Source: Taxawa tesnikishii (nom. ined.)
Taxonomy: Eukaryota > Ascomycota > Dothideomycetes > Dothideales
Direction: 5' to 3'
NCBI GenBank assembly: GCA_030247885.1
Contig: JAPDRO010000017.1
Span: 620,001-684,000, forward strand
Length of the DNA: 64,000 nt
Position numbers and translations under genes: made by a program. This document shows positions 45,732 to 57,847 of this stretch, piece by piece; the stretch's first letter is position 1; the number at the start of each line of letters is the position of its first letter. The notes beneath the pieces were generated by a model that was not told the origin of the DNA, searched no databases, and saw only the letters and a program-made list of their open reading frames with translations.

Positions 45732-47575
45732 ATGCCACCACCTGTCCAAATCGCTTTCAAGCGTGTCACGGAACCCAAGGTCGGCGAGAATGGGTATTTG
45801 GGCTTCACTCCAGGCAGAACCGAAGTCCACAAAGCAGGCAGTAGACCCGGAAACGCAAAGCCCTTGAGCTCCGACATCCTGGTCCAGCATGATGTGGAGA
45901 TCATTGTTCGTGACGGCGCTCGCCTTTACGTCGACATCTACCGCCCTGCAGACTCGGACGAGAAGGTTCCGGCAGTTCTGAGTTGGTCATTCTATGGCAA
46001 GAAGTACAGCGCTCTCGACATGCTGCCCATCTGTGTCTGGAAGTGCTGTGTTACCGACGAACATCTCAGCGGACTAGAGAAGTTTGAGGGACTCGACCCT
46101 GAGCACTGGTGTCCTCGCGGCTACGCAATCGTCAGTGTCGATTCTCGCGGCGCCGGAAACAGCGATGGTCAGATTGCCGTCATGGGCACACAGGATGCCG
46201 AGGATGGATATGACGTTGTTGAGGCAATTGCCAAAATGGACTGGTAAGCGCACTTTCCTATTCGGGATTGATGTTCATTAGGGTAACTAATACTAATACT
46301 GCTCAGGTGCAACGGAAACGTCGGCATGGCCGGAAACTCTGCCCTGGCCATCTCACAGTGGAATATTGCCGCCCAACAGCCGCCATCACTCAAGGCGATC
46401 GCACCTTGGGAAGGCATGAGCGACATCTACCGCGAACAATTCTGCAGGGGTGGGTGGTTTTCCATGAGCAATTTCGACCTCATTGCCAAGGCCATCGTCC
46501 GCGGTCAGCCCAACGCTGGCCTGGAAGATCTGGACGAGATGTATCGACGCAAACCTGTTGCCAGTGCTTTCTGGGAAGATAAAAGGATCGACATGAAGAA
46601 GATCAAGTGTCCGGCCTACATCAGAGGTTCCGAAGTCAGTGCTCTCCACACCATGGGTTCCATCAGAGGCTGGATGGAAATTCCTCACGACCAGAAATGG
46701 ATTCACTGGGGTAGCACTCAGGAATGGTATGAGCTTTACGGCCAACCCGAGTCGAACCACGAGTTGCAGAAGTACTTTGATCGTTTCTTGAAGGGGAAGG
46801 AGAACGACTGGGAATCCACTCCCAAGCTCAACTGGTCTCTGCTTCAATTCGGAGACCGCCCTGCCATTGAGAACGTCATGATTAAGGACTTCCCTGTCCC
46901 CAACACGGATTACAAGGAGTTCTACCTTGGGCAAGACAAGAAGCTGGTCGATCAACCGCTTTCGTCCCTCCAAAAATCACGTACAACTCCGAAGAACATT
47001 TGAGCTTTGCAGAATTCACAAGAACCTTCGACAAGCCGACAAGCTTACTTGGTCTGCCCAAGGCAATCCTCTATGTATCCTGCGCCGACACCTCCCGCGA
47101 CGACTTCACCGTTTTCGTCATCCTTCGCAAGCTCGACAAGGACGGCAAAACACTCTACCACTTGAACTTCCCCATCGAGGCCACCCCTGTCAAGTCGATC
47201 GACGAGATCCCGGAGAAGGAACGAGCATCCTTGAACCTATTCTCAGGCGCCACGGGAATCCTCCGTGCTTCTTGTCGCGAAATCGACGAGAGCAAGAGCA
47301 TCCACTCTCAGTTCCCCTTCCACCCTCACAAGCGACAGCAGAAGTTGAGCCCGGGTGAAATCGTCAAGCTCGAGATTGGTATCTGGGCCATGGGTGTGCA
47401 CTACGATGCCGGCGAGAGCGTTTCCGTCAGGGTTGGTGGTCAATACCCCAGTATTGCTGAATTCACGAGTTTCTCGGGGCCAAGACCTGAGCATGAATTG
47501 AACAGAGGGGAACACATTATTTATTCTGGTCCTGACCACCCAAGTAGGATTATTTTGCCTTTCGTTGATGTTTAG
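45732..47575 (+). CDS. CocE/NonD-type alpha/beta hydrolase (X-Pro dipeptidyl-peptidase S15-like)
   Basis: About 593 residues. N-terminal catalytic domain with DVEIIVRDGARLYVDIYRP, SWSFYGKKY, YAIVSVDSRGAGNSDG and the nucleophile motif GNVGMAGNSALAISQW (Ser); then IAPWEGMSDIYREQF. The C-terminal jelly-roll-like domain (LPKAILYVSCADTSRDDF, PGEIVKLEIGIWAMGVHYDAGES) is as in CocE/PepX. These enzymes cleave esters or amides; the fungal group has no agreed substrate. Exons are 45732-46243 and 46307-47575; the 63-nt intron joins KMDW to CNGNVG. One base appears to be missing near 46,966-46,975 (adjacent C and A runs), after which PKITYNSEEHLSFAEF reads through; with it the length is a multiple of three. 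Confidence 0.88.
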
Positions 47576-47793
47576 GAAGGGTTCGTAGAGATATACCAAT
47601 ATTAACGACGTTTTGAAGCAATGTTGAACTCACGCGCGTTCCAAGGGTTTACGAGAATGCCTTGTGACCTTCCTTCTTCCGGAGGTCGAGTTCGGTTTCG
47701 AGTTCAAGATCGTTTCAGAACGCCGCTGTTACGTTTGATCCATAACGATGGAGCGAATTTATGGACAAAAGAATGAACAGATAAGTTTTTGAT

Positions 47794-50310
47794 CTAAGTG
47801 TCTCCAAAGCCTGTACCGTTTGCCCAATCCATACCTTCCAAGCTCCCGACAGCACTACCCGAGTCCATCCAATTCCAAAGTTCTTCGAGATTGTAGCCTT
47901 CGAATGGCATTGTGCTCAGATCTGAGCCATCGTTCATACTGCCCGTTGCAGCGGTGTGACTTGCATTGTGGAGCAAGATATTGGAGATTTGCATGGTAGA
48001 GAGCTCTCTGCCCATGACGTTTGACGCTGGCGATGAGTTTGATGCACTAGAGAGACCGGCTTGTCGGCTCTGTCCACTGCTGCTAGACGTGTAGTGGTTG
48101 TTAGGTGAGGGTTGAGAGGCATTGTTGCTGTTGTTGACAGCATGGCCGTTCATGTTTGTCGTATTGCTGGAGCTGCTGAAGACGTTGTTCGGCAGGTTGG
48201 TAGGTGGCAATTGCAAAGCTCTGTTGCTTTGTGCCAATTTCGATCGGGAGATGCATTCGACGACCCTTCCGCAGATGATCGTTGCACCTGGGAGCAACTT
48301 AGTCAGTAAGGAATCGAGAAAACCGAGGAGTCCAGTGACGTACCGTCTGAGAATTGCTCATCCATCCCAGTTTTACGAAATTGGCCTGATGTCCACTCAG
48401 CCACTGCTTTGAGTAGCTGCATCACGAACAGTCAGCATTCGGAAGGTGGCAAGCAAACATCCGAAGACAGTCTCACCTCCAAATCGGAAAGCTGCATTCT
48501 CCCTCCAGGATTCTTCACAATGTATGTGGCCAGCACCACACACGCCAGTAATGCAGGTCCACCACTCAGAAGGCGTGAATCCAGTTTCCTTTCCATCAGC
48601 TCGATTGTGATCTTGGCGACAGCTCTTGCACTGCTGACACAAATGGCTTCGCCGCCCCTAAGTCTGTACCTGCCGTCATTATCAGGTATCAGCTTGTCAA
48701 TCTCCCGCTGCAAGGCTGTTGTTGGCTGGATCAATGCAGCTCGATGGACTGCAATGATGGATTGATGGTATTGGAAAGATAAGAAGGCAGCAAGATGGAT
48801 TTGATCGTCTCCACAAAGTAGGTCATTCCCTGGTCGGAGTTCGGCTGGCACCAGCGAAGGCCAAAGCAAGAGCTTTTTGTCCAATCTGGCAGAGTCCAGA
48901 AGAATTTCTCTCGCTGTTCTTTCGCCTGGTTGATGGCCATATAAATGTGTCGAAATGTCGTTCTGGACCTCTGCGAGAGCCATGTTCCATTGTAGGAAAT
49001 CGTGACCTGGCGCACGCTGATCGGCTGCCATCATTTGATCGGTATTGACTACGCTGATTGCGGACGGTCTCCCACATTCAAGCTGTCCCATCTTTTCCAG
49101 ACAACAACAAACGGCCCAGATACGAGCATGAAACAGTTGCTCATCCCGTCGCTGGATGCCGTGTTGATCTGAAGGCCTAACTACAGAATGTCGATGAAGT
49201 CCCATGGAATGTGCTATCCTGACAGCAGTACCGGTAGCTCCCCAGCCTAGACCATCTTTGTTCCTTGAAAACTATCGTCAGCTATCCGATCGTGGAAAGC
49301 GCGTCGGATTCATTGCATGATTACCTTCCTCTGTAGCATACAGCGAGCAATAACAGACATTGTACTGTCGTCAAGTATGGGAAATTGATAGAATAGCCAG
49401 CCAGTGCCGCGCCTACCTTGAGGTATTTCGTCCCAACCTCTGAAGGAGCGTCATTCAACTCATCAGCCCCTAGACTCATCAACAGATATGCCATTGCTAG
49501 AAGTGGAACTTGGGTATATGTTAAGGACTTGAGATCTGGCAGGGCAGCGATCCGATGGACGATGGCTTTTGTGTCGTCGATGTCTGTAATGGGGTAAAAG
49601 ACGTGTATGCGAGTAAAGTATGCATCGAGGTAAGCCCGTCTTGTATCGTACTCTGGAAATGGTATGAGCTCTAATGATAGAGGTAACTCCATCTCCTCAG
49701 CGTGCTGCATGCCATGCCGAAACAGAGTCGAGACTGGTTCGACACCGTACGATTGGAGGTATATATCAAGAGACTTTGTCAGACACTGTGCGCTACTTGC
49801 GCCCAGCATCTTGAATCGATTATTGACAAAATCAAGATTGAAGGACATGTCGTGTGGTTGTTGTACAGGCGAGACATCGTTTGCTTCCGGGATTGCTGGA
49901 GTACCCAGGTTGCCATTGACGGAAGGCGTGTGGTTGTTTTGTGGTTGCGGAGATGGCTGCCGGGGTTGGTTTCCGGGCTGTGTCATGGCCGGAGGAAGCT
50001 CACGATTAATGCTCCTCTCCCGCTCTAAAGATGGAGCTATCCGAGGAGGATTCTGCAGTAGATGACCAGGCGGCGCAGGCGCATTCTGAGTCGGATTGCC
50101 TGGAATGTCCACCCACTCCCTCACGACCGGAATTTCTGGCCGTTTTGGGTCGCTTGTAAAGCATTCTGCGTTCCTGCTACAACAATTCGTGCATTTTGGG
50201 TAGTTTGCGTCGCATTTGACCTTCCGCCGCCGGCACTCATTGCATGCCGTCGTGAGGCGTGTCTTCTTCGCTGGAGGCGGACTCATGGTAGTAGTCGAGG
50301 TGGAAATCAA
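47794..50310 (-). CDS. Zn2Cys6 transcription factor
   Basis: Second binuclear-cluster regulator, about 779 residues. The cluster is ACNECRRRKVKCDANYPKCTNCCSRNAEC, near the N terminus (C-X2-C-X6-C-X5-C-X2-C-X6-C); a Pro/Gln/Asn-rich linker follows, then the fungal-specific domain (YFTRIHVFYPITDID, LLAMAYLLMSLG, VRIAHSMGLHRH). The C-terminal tail is Ser/Asn-rich and ends in acidic-aromatic activator-like sequence (EGYNLEELWNWMDSG). Exons are 49325-50310, 48477-49263, 48344-48416 and 47794-48287; introns 61, 60 and 56 nt; total 2,340 nt, a multiple of three with no correction. A second ATG at 50286 (MSPPPAKK) could be the real start. It converges on the CocE-type hydrolase gene and may regulate it; inference from position only. 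Confidence 0.92.
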
Positions 50311-51226
50311 CTAGATCTTCCTCTTGCTCTTCCCTTCCTCTTCCTCTTACCCTTCCCCTTCCTCTTTCCTTCCTTCTCAAGTCCAGTGATAATCCTTCGT
50401 TAGCGTCCTTCGGCAGAGCTCGGTGCGTCGCATGGCGGTCGTCTCTTTGTGATGACACGACGCAGAGGCGACAGGAATGAGTGATCTCAAGATCAGATGG
50501 AGAAGTCTTTTGTCGCAAGCGTTTCCCGTGTGTATACAGGTGGACAGTCGATGCGACAATGCAAGTCATGTCTTCGTAGAAAATGAAACCCGGGGAAGCG
50601 TCTCTATATACCTCGGGTGGGCCCTCTCCACAATGCCAAGCAATCTAATGTCGCTCTCTGCCTTGTCTCGTTTGCGCTTCGCTCGACCTCGTTTCATCCT
50701 CATCACGCCGTCAACTCGGGCTCCATCTCTCAGATAGCCGTCAATTGTCGATGGCGGATGATCGCACGAGCTTGTCGCCATCGCCGCCGTTCTGTTTCCT
50801 CGACGTGCGCCGACTGCCTCGTGCCAATCGCGACAACTCCGCTCCCACTCACGTTCCCGACGGAGACATTCGACCTGTTCCGCTCCTCCATACTCTACTG
50901 CGGTTCACTCGAATCCCTGGTTTTGGAGCCACCGCCGCCGCCGAACAACGAGCTCGAGATGCAACAACCTCTGATTGAAAGAAGAAAGACACAAAAAATG
51001 GCATGCAATACATGAGGAGAATATGCCACACAAAAAGAGCTATGGACATAAGCACTGTCTATGAGAAAGCTACAGTACCTCCTTGCAAAGCATTGCTGAT
51101 CACATCAACCAAGTTCTGCGGGTTTCTCTTCAAGAGATTATTGCTGAAGGACAAATGCACTCGGTTTGCTCTCGAGATCCGATGAACAATAATCTCATAT
51201 TAGGTATTTCATACTAATCATCGTAC
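50311..51226. other. Intergenic stretch
   Basis: 916 bp between the regulator's start and the monooxygenase stop. A small frame 50,751-50,978 plus (MADDRTSLSPSPP...) has no recognised domain and I do not annotate it. Pyrimidine-rich tracts around 50,320-50,375 (cttcctctt repeats) lie just upstream of the regulator start and are common in fungal promoters. Confidence 0.4.
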
Positions 51227-52569
51227 TCAAGCTCTAGCTGCTGTCTGCTTGTATGCTTTCGCTTCAGCTTCCCGACTCCTCTCCACCCAATCCAGCGCAC
51301 CCGAGTAATTGCAGTTGTACTCCAAAAACTCCTGCGGATTTAGCTTGACGGTTTTGTTGTCCTCGGAAGCTGCTGGCTTTGCTTGCAGCCTGCTGTACGC
51401 TTGGATCAACGATGCTCGATCATATCGTGCACTGAAGACGGCGTGCAGCCGCTGCCGGACATCGTCGCTGGAGGCTTCTCGGCCCATGTCGGATAGATAT
51501 GCCTGTAACGCTTCTGCGTCTTCGATACTCTGACTCGCGCCTTGGCCTTGGGTTGGGAGCATGGCGTGAGCGGCATCTCCGATCAAAATGGTGCGTCCCT
51601 TAGTCCAGGTTGTAAGAGAATCAATGTCTCTTAGTTGCCAAAGGGCGACATCGGGAGCATGAGACATGATCTCCCGCACCCAAGAGGGAAAAGCCTTGAA
51701 GGCGTCGAGTACTTCTTCAAGGGGGCAGAGTTGTTCCACGAAGTGCCTTCGTTGTTCGGATTTGGGTCGGGGACAAGGCAGACAAGACCGAACATCTCTC
51801 CGCCTCTCCCGGGACCCATGATGACACGCTTGTCGTGGCCAACAATCATCGTTGTGGCTGATCGCTTGAGGTCGAAGATGTCTTCCGAAACATCCAGCTT
51901 TGGTAGTTTGGCGGTTTCGACGAGAATGCGGTAGGCAGATAGACCGGTAGGTATGGCTTTAGATCCTTCACTCTCTGTGCTCTTGATGACCTCGTCTCTG
52001 ATGACGCTACGAATACCGTCTGCTCCAACGACGACGTCTCCCCGGATGGAGGCCTCAACACCGAGGTAAACCACTCCAGATTCGCAGTCGCAGCCAGTGA
52101 CTCCTGAAGAAGTCCGGATGACAGCCGGCGAACCAGGCATGCTTTCCGAAGTCGCGGCTTGACGAAGAGCATCGTGTAGATCTTGACGATGGTATAGCAT
52201 TCGATCGGCTCCGAACTGTGCCGAATTGAGTTTCATCTCGACTTGCAGCTTTCCATCAACATTGAGAAGACGGAAGGCTTCGTCGACCATTGGCTTCTTT
52301 GCCTCGAGAAAGGGTGCCATGTTCCAGCCATCAACAATTTTTGAAGCGTTGGGTTGGAGAGATATCAAGGCTCCGACCTCTTTGTTCATACTCGACTTTT
52401 CGAGCACGAGGATGCTGCGGTCATCTTGGCGGAGGGCAATCGCCTGTTCGAGTTGTAAGTCAAACTGTGATTGTCCTGGGAAATCGAATCTTCATACAGT
52501 AGCAAGTCCAGCAATTCCAGCTCCAACGATGACCACATCCCAGTGTTCTACTTCTGACCTGATCGCCAT
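51227..52569 (-). CDS. FAD-dependent monooxygenase, salicylate-hydroxylase-like
   Basis: Class A flavoprotein hydroxylase, about 429 residues. The N-terminal Rossmann motif VVIVGAGIAGLAT binds FAD; the DG motif is VVVGADGIRSVIRDE and the GD motif is TILIGDAAHAMLPTQGQGASQ. Length and motifs fit the salicylate 1-monooxygenase/3-hydroxybenzoate 6-hydroxylase group, which hydroxylates aromatic acids with NAD(P)H, but such enzymes are also used in secondary metabolism. Exons are 52498-52569 and 51227-52443; the 54-nt intron falls right after the FAD motif (AGLAT|AIALRQDD). One base seems to be missing near 51,738-51,745, after which VEQLCPLEEVLDAF reads through; with it the length is a multiple of three. 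Confidence 0.88.
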
Positions 52570-53099
52570 TTGTGATAGTCTTGGACAATGAGTCTGAAGG
52601 AGATTGAAGTGCAAGACATTGGGGGTAGGAAATTGTGGATGCTTGTTAAGTTAAGCACTGTGCTGGATTGGAGCTTTGTTCACCTCGGGCTTCAAGTCTT
52701 ATATCGCAGTTGGTACAATGTGACCAATGAATGGTATGTCGTTGTCGCATGACCGTGACCTGCCTGGTCGCAAGTTGTGAGGGGTTAACTGGAGGAAGGA
52801 GGAGGCTTCGGCTCGGTTCGGTTCGGTGAAGGATGTATCGACTCCGCGCCATGTCTATGTCGGCCGCTGTCCAGCCTTTTGCGCTTTGACCTTCGGAGCT
52901 CGTCTCACGGCTCTACGGTCTCGGGATTGAAAGGCCTTTCGGCGGCCGTCCGAGTAACGCGTCGATCCCACACGCCCCGCCAGCCTAGGCCCACCAGAAG
53001 GCAGCGGCCAGGTGACACTCGCTATACCCGTTCTTGCGACAGGAAACCCTGTTATCGATATACTAACCGAGGATGTAGTTACGTATACTACTAGCCCGC
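52570..53099. other. Intergenic stretch, edge of RIP island
   Basis: 530 bp of ordinary composition with the monooxygenase promoter. Base composition changes abruptly at about 53,090, where the A+T-rich island begins. Confidence 0.4.
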
Positions 53100-55440
53100 T
53101 ATCCATAGTTATACTAACGTAAACTATAGGGAAGTAAACTAGTAGATAGCTACCCTTTTAATTTCTACTAATTCTATTACTAACTATAAATATTATTATA
53201 CTTAATAAACTAGCCTATATAAAAACTAATTTCTAAAATATAATAATATATTTTATAAGTAAGTTAATTACTTAAGTAAGTTAGCTACCTTATAAAACTA
53301 AAATACTTACGTAATAATATTACGTAATACCTTAATAATATAACGTATAATATACTTATATTAAAGGAAATATATACTTTATTATCTTTAATATTATATT
53401 TAAGTAAATTTAAAGTAAAAAATACGCTATAATAGTATATATTATACTTCGATTAATATTATAAGACTAACGTATTAAATAGCGCTCTTAATATAACTAT
53501 AAGCTAAAATTAAAGCGTCTTATAAAACTAGAAGAAAAAGTAATAATATAATATATATTAAATAAGAGTTTACGTAGTATATTACTCTTAAAGAGAAAAA
53601 TATAAAATATAGTAAATAAACTATTAAGAGAGCGTAATAAGAAGCCTATTAGTAAGAACTAAGTTAATAACTTTATTAAATATATACTTAAGTTATAAAC
53701 GTAATAAAACTATTTATATAATTACTAGTAAGTTACTTATAAGAATCTAGTAGTTATTTAGTTTTAGTTTACGCTTATTTAGTTAATAAAAGTAAAGTAT
53801 AATATCTTAAATAAAAATACTTATAACTTTAATAAATCTAGCTTTTTAATAAGTAAAATATTATCTTAGCTAGTTATTATAAGCTTAAAGAAACCTAGTA
53901 AATAAAAGAAACTATAACTTAATAATCGTAAGTAAGTTACCTTAATATAAGGTATTAAGACTATAGGGCGTATTATTTTACTCTTTATTATCTTTATAAG
54001 TAAGGTTCTTATCTTAACTTAATTTAATAATTTACTTTATAATTAGATTATTAAAGTTTCCTTTACTAGTTAAATTAATAATAAGCTCGCGCTTACGTAG
54101 CTTAAGTACTTTAATATATATATAAAGGCTTATATTATTAGAGTATATAAGCTACTTATTATTAACGACTATAAGAGTTACTACTTAGTTAAATTTTAAA
54201 ATTACTATAAGGAAAATAATATTATAATTCTTTATATACCTTTATACTTTTTATACTTACTATAGTTACTTAACATTATTTATTACTTACTATTAAAGTA
54301 CTTATATAGCGATAAGATCTTAGCCTTAGTACGTAGTTACGTTTATTATATTATAAAAGAAACCTTTTTAATTACCTTTAAAGTAACTTTTAAGAAGGCG
54401 TTTATATAAGAAAATATTTACGTAAAGTTTTAAGGCGCTAAGCTAGTCTTATATAACTTAAAAGCTATATTATCGAAGCTAAATATAAGGCTATATACGC
54501 TAACGTTACTTATACTAAGTATAGTTAAATAAGAGGCGAAAATACTACGTAATACTAGCGAAATAAAGGTATAATTAATACTAATTTAAAATCGTATATA
54601 AAAACATTAAGGGTCTTTAGTAAGCTCTTTAAATAAGTAAGTTAAGTAACTAATTAAGAATACTTAGTAAATAGTATATAAGATAATATTAATACGTAAA
54701 GAAATAGCGTATTTATAAGATATAATTAAGGTAACTATAAAGCGTAAGAGTTATAAAAAGTAATACGTATAAATAGAGGAGACTTTAATAGTAAGTAAAG
54801 TAGTTAATTTAGTTACTATTAAGAAAAATAGTAATAATAATAATAGTAAGAAAGCTACGAAGAAAGTATACGTAAAGTAGCGTTATAATTATTATAGTAA
54901 GACTAAGTATAACTCTTATACTTATAAAGTAAAAATAGAAAATATAAAAGATAGTAACGTTTCTAAATAATTATATATTATTTTATAAACTACTATAAAG
55001 TATTATAATATTATATAATATTACTATATAGGCATTCTAATTTCGTAAGGTAGCCGACTTACTTAAGTAGTTAACTTACTTATAAAATACATTATTTATA
55101 ATAAAAAAGAAAAAAGTTAATTTATTAAGTTATTATTATATTTAATATTTCTTATATAACTCTTTATAATTAAGTTTTAAAATAAGTTTTATATGCTTTA
55201 TATATAAAACTAAGTAAATTCTTTTAGATATAAAAGAAAGAACTTTTATAATATATTATATCTTTTAGTTACTTAATATTAGTATATTTACATTACTTAA
55301 GGATATATTAACTTTTAAAACTAACGTTACTCTTTAACTTAATTCTATGTATCTCTTACGTATAAAATAAGTTAAGACATATATTTATACGAGGGTAAAG
55401 GTACTTACGACTAGTAATATCTTTACTAGATAGTATAGTA
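53100..55440. repeat. RIP-mutated A+T-rich island: older repeat B interrupted by a Fot1/pogo copy
   Basis: A sharply bounded A+T-rich island with very many TA steps. The flanks of the transposon copy (53,100-53,245 and 55,093-55,440) resemble the flanks of the intact copy at 60.4-60.8 kb and 63.3-63.46 kb. Shared landmarks are aactatagggaag at about 53,125 and 60,455, aatataaaagaaa near 55,220 and 60,735, and acttaatattag near 55,270 and 63,357. So an older repeat (here called B) was present at both places before the transposon inserted. B has no recognisable coding sequence after RIP, and its family cannot be named. Confidence 0.75.
53246..55092 (+). mobile_element. Fot1/pogo-type DNA transposon, RIP-inactivated copy
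   Basis: Exactly 1,847 bp, the same length as the intact element at 60804-62650 and in the same orientation. It aligns base for base wherever I compared (both ends, the first 300 bp, several internal blocks) and differs essentially only by C-to-T and G-to-A. For example the left end ACGTGTTTCACAAG has become ATATATTTTATAAG. TA dinucleotides flank both ends, as expected for Tc1/mariner/pogo. The start codon and many Gln/Trp codons are destroyed, so no transposase can be made. The lack of insertions or deletions despite such heavy change argues for rapid RIP rather than slow decay. Confidence 0.93.
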
Positions 55441-55657
55441 CTAGTTTAATACTACATTCTCTCTTCCATTATATATTAGCATCGCAGGGAATAATAATTG
55501 TAGGAAATAAGTAGTTTGATTATGCACAATAAAGCAATAACTTATCGGTACCGATGAGGCGGTTTCCATAAATACGCCATCACATACGACATGCGGCATG
55601 CGACACCCAAACTTGCGCCAACTCCTCCGCATATCTCGTCCCAACCCCTGATCTTAA

Positions 55658-57010
55658 CTAAGTCGATGCCTTGATGTAAGGGATGCCAGTGAGCTTGTAC
55701 GCTCTCTCACTAAGCTGTGGTGGCCGACGGGGCTTCCATGTGTTCAGAGGATCAGGCTTGCCGTTTCTCATCGGCGCGATATAGGCCTTGATGAAGGGTT
55801 GTAGGGCCATTGGCCAGTGGCTGTGGCCATGCATTTCCTCAAACAGCTTCTTTTTGGTCTTGAGATCCTCTTGCGTCGCGGTCGATACTGGCATCATGCA
55901 AGTATAGACGACGAGCCTATCTGTCGATTGGGTTGGAGAGGCGTTGTAATGAGGCGTACGTGAGTCCCCTGTCCGACAAGGTGTGTCAGCGAATTCCACA
56001 TTGATTGGCGTTGAGAATGTCTCTTACACAAGATGAGGTCGCCAGGCCCAGCATTGACCTTGACCCATTCACAGCCCCTGTCGGCCAACCACTTGAGGCC
56101 AGTGTTCTTGAACATGTAGATCTCGTTGGTCCATCTGAAACCGCGTTCTTCGTTGCGGAAAACATTGTGGTACTCTTCACTAAACTTGTGTCCTCCTTTC
56201 AAGACGAGCAGACCGCCATCATCAGGGCCGTTCGGCAGGAGATTGACGAGCCCTTGCACGCAGCGAAGGCCACCACGTTCCGGATCTTGAAGCAGTACAT
56301 ATTAGCTGACAGGAATTGCAGATGAAGAAGTGGAAGCGCTTACCTTGATCTTGATGGGGCCATGCAGTGTTCTCGCCGAGATCGTTACGGGCCAACGAAA
56401 TGTTGACGGCATCAAATGAACAGATCAAGTCCTTGTCCTGGTAGAGAGTCTCGAAAGCTTCAATGACACCAGGCTCGGAGCGGACACCCCATGTGAAACT
56501 CTCGTGCGTGGCACCATACGCCTGGAGCAGACCCTTTGAAGGAATGATAGGTAGACACTCTTCGCGGATGGTAGAAGGGTCGTCGCGCTTGTAACCGAGA
56601 CCGAAATCTTCGAGCCATTGTTTGATTTCATCGGCGTAAGCAAATGCCTTCTCCTGGGGAACAACTCCCTTGACGACGGCGTATCCATCGCGAACGAGAT
56701 CTTGGAACAATGAGTCAAGGACCGCTCTTCCATCGATGGAATGTTTGATACTTACCATCGCGGAAATCACCGTAAGTCTTGCCTTCTTCTAAGACATTGA
56801 GAACAGGCGTGTCGTGCACAAGGACAGGGGTACAGCATGGGCTGTCGGGGGAGTACTGAATTCTTCGTCGACGGGACCGGGAACGACGATGGTGCGAGTG
56901 GGCTCATCATGAACCAGAGTCTTGACCTCGACAGTGGAAACATCAACGTTAGGAGCCTTGTTGAACTCGGCAGCGGCAGCGGCAGCGGGGTTGATCACGG
57001 CGGTAGCCAT
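55658..57010 (-). CDS. Phytanoyl-CoA dioxygenase-family Fe(II)/2-oxoglutarate enzyme
   Basis: PhyH-like dioxygenase, about 393 residues. After an Ala-rich N terminus, the double-stranded beta-helix contains DGYAVVKGVVPQEKA, the iron-binding HxD in WPHQDQDPERGG, GGLLVLKGGHKFSEEYH, and the distal His in LILWDSRTPHYNA. Exons are 56756-57010, 56344-56700, 56028-56285 and 55658-55968; introns 55, 58 and 59 nt. One base appears missing in GGGGG 56847-56851 (plus strand); with it the length is a multiple of three. Fungal members hydroxylate varied small molecules, so the substrate is unknown. It is divergent from an MFS transporter gene, a common pairing in fungal catabolic or secondary-metabolite loci. 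It lies 200 bp from the RIP island on its 3' side but shows no RIP. Confidence 0.9.
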
Positions 57011-57847
57011 TTACTTTTCTCTTGTGGTAGTGGATATGTGTGGACCGAAACTCTTGTTAGATGGAGAGACAGTTCTGTGTTATCGTGCTTACAGAGACCT
57101 TTTATAAAATATGGATCTTGGGATGACTATACAGTCAAATTTCAGTCGCGGTGGCGCACAAAAGCGGAGCCCTCGAGCCTCGAGACCTGTGTTTGCCCTG
57201 CTTCTCCACATGCCGAAACGAGCCGCCGGCGAACGGCCGAGTTCTGTAATAAGGCGGGATTCGGTTCGGTTCGGCGGACTCAGTATGTAGTTTTCAGTTC
57301 GGATCCGAGGATTCCCGGGACCTCAAAGTGTTTCCACCGGCAGCTGTTTCTAACCGAACCATTACGTTTCTCTAGACCTCGTGGCGATGACTAGGTTCAT
57401 CTGCAAAAGAACCAATTCGCCGACGTTCGCCGATCTTGGCGCAATATCCGAGCTTGCCCAGCTAAGTCGTTGTACTACACCCTGCCCCTCATCTGACCCG
57501 AGCCCCATGATCGCCCCCAGATCTCCACGTCTCGGTCGGACCATGCCCATGGGGTAGGTTTATTAGTGTAGCGGTTCGGTGCGCTTAACCAATCGGCGTG
57601 GTTTGCAGCTAATACCCCACATTTACCGGTGGCGGAAATCTGGGTCTCGTTCGCTCCTCCAAACCTTGGGCGGCACCTCAACCGACGAGATGTGGACGCG
57701 ACTCTGTGTCGGGTGAAATGTATAAGTTGCACGTCTGTTCGACGCACTTCTGTGTTTCTTCCATCGCATCCCAACGACGCCGCAACAGCAGCAACCACAC
57801 CGTCACCATATCGGTCCGATTCAATCCATTGATTGCCAGACGCCATC
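57011..57847. promoter_or_regulatory. Bidirectional promoter between dioxygenase and MFS genes
   Basis: 837 bp between divergent starts. A short open frame 57,362-57,550 has no domain. A tcggttcggttcggcgg repetition near 57,259-57,275 repeats CGG-type triplets. No other structure noticed. Confidence 0.4.

Noticed and set aside
53246-55092. Centromere-like or replication-origin A+T block
   Set aside because: It aligns along its full length with the intact transposon, so RIP explains the composition.
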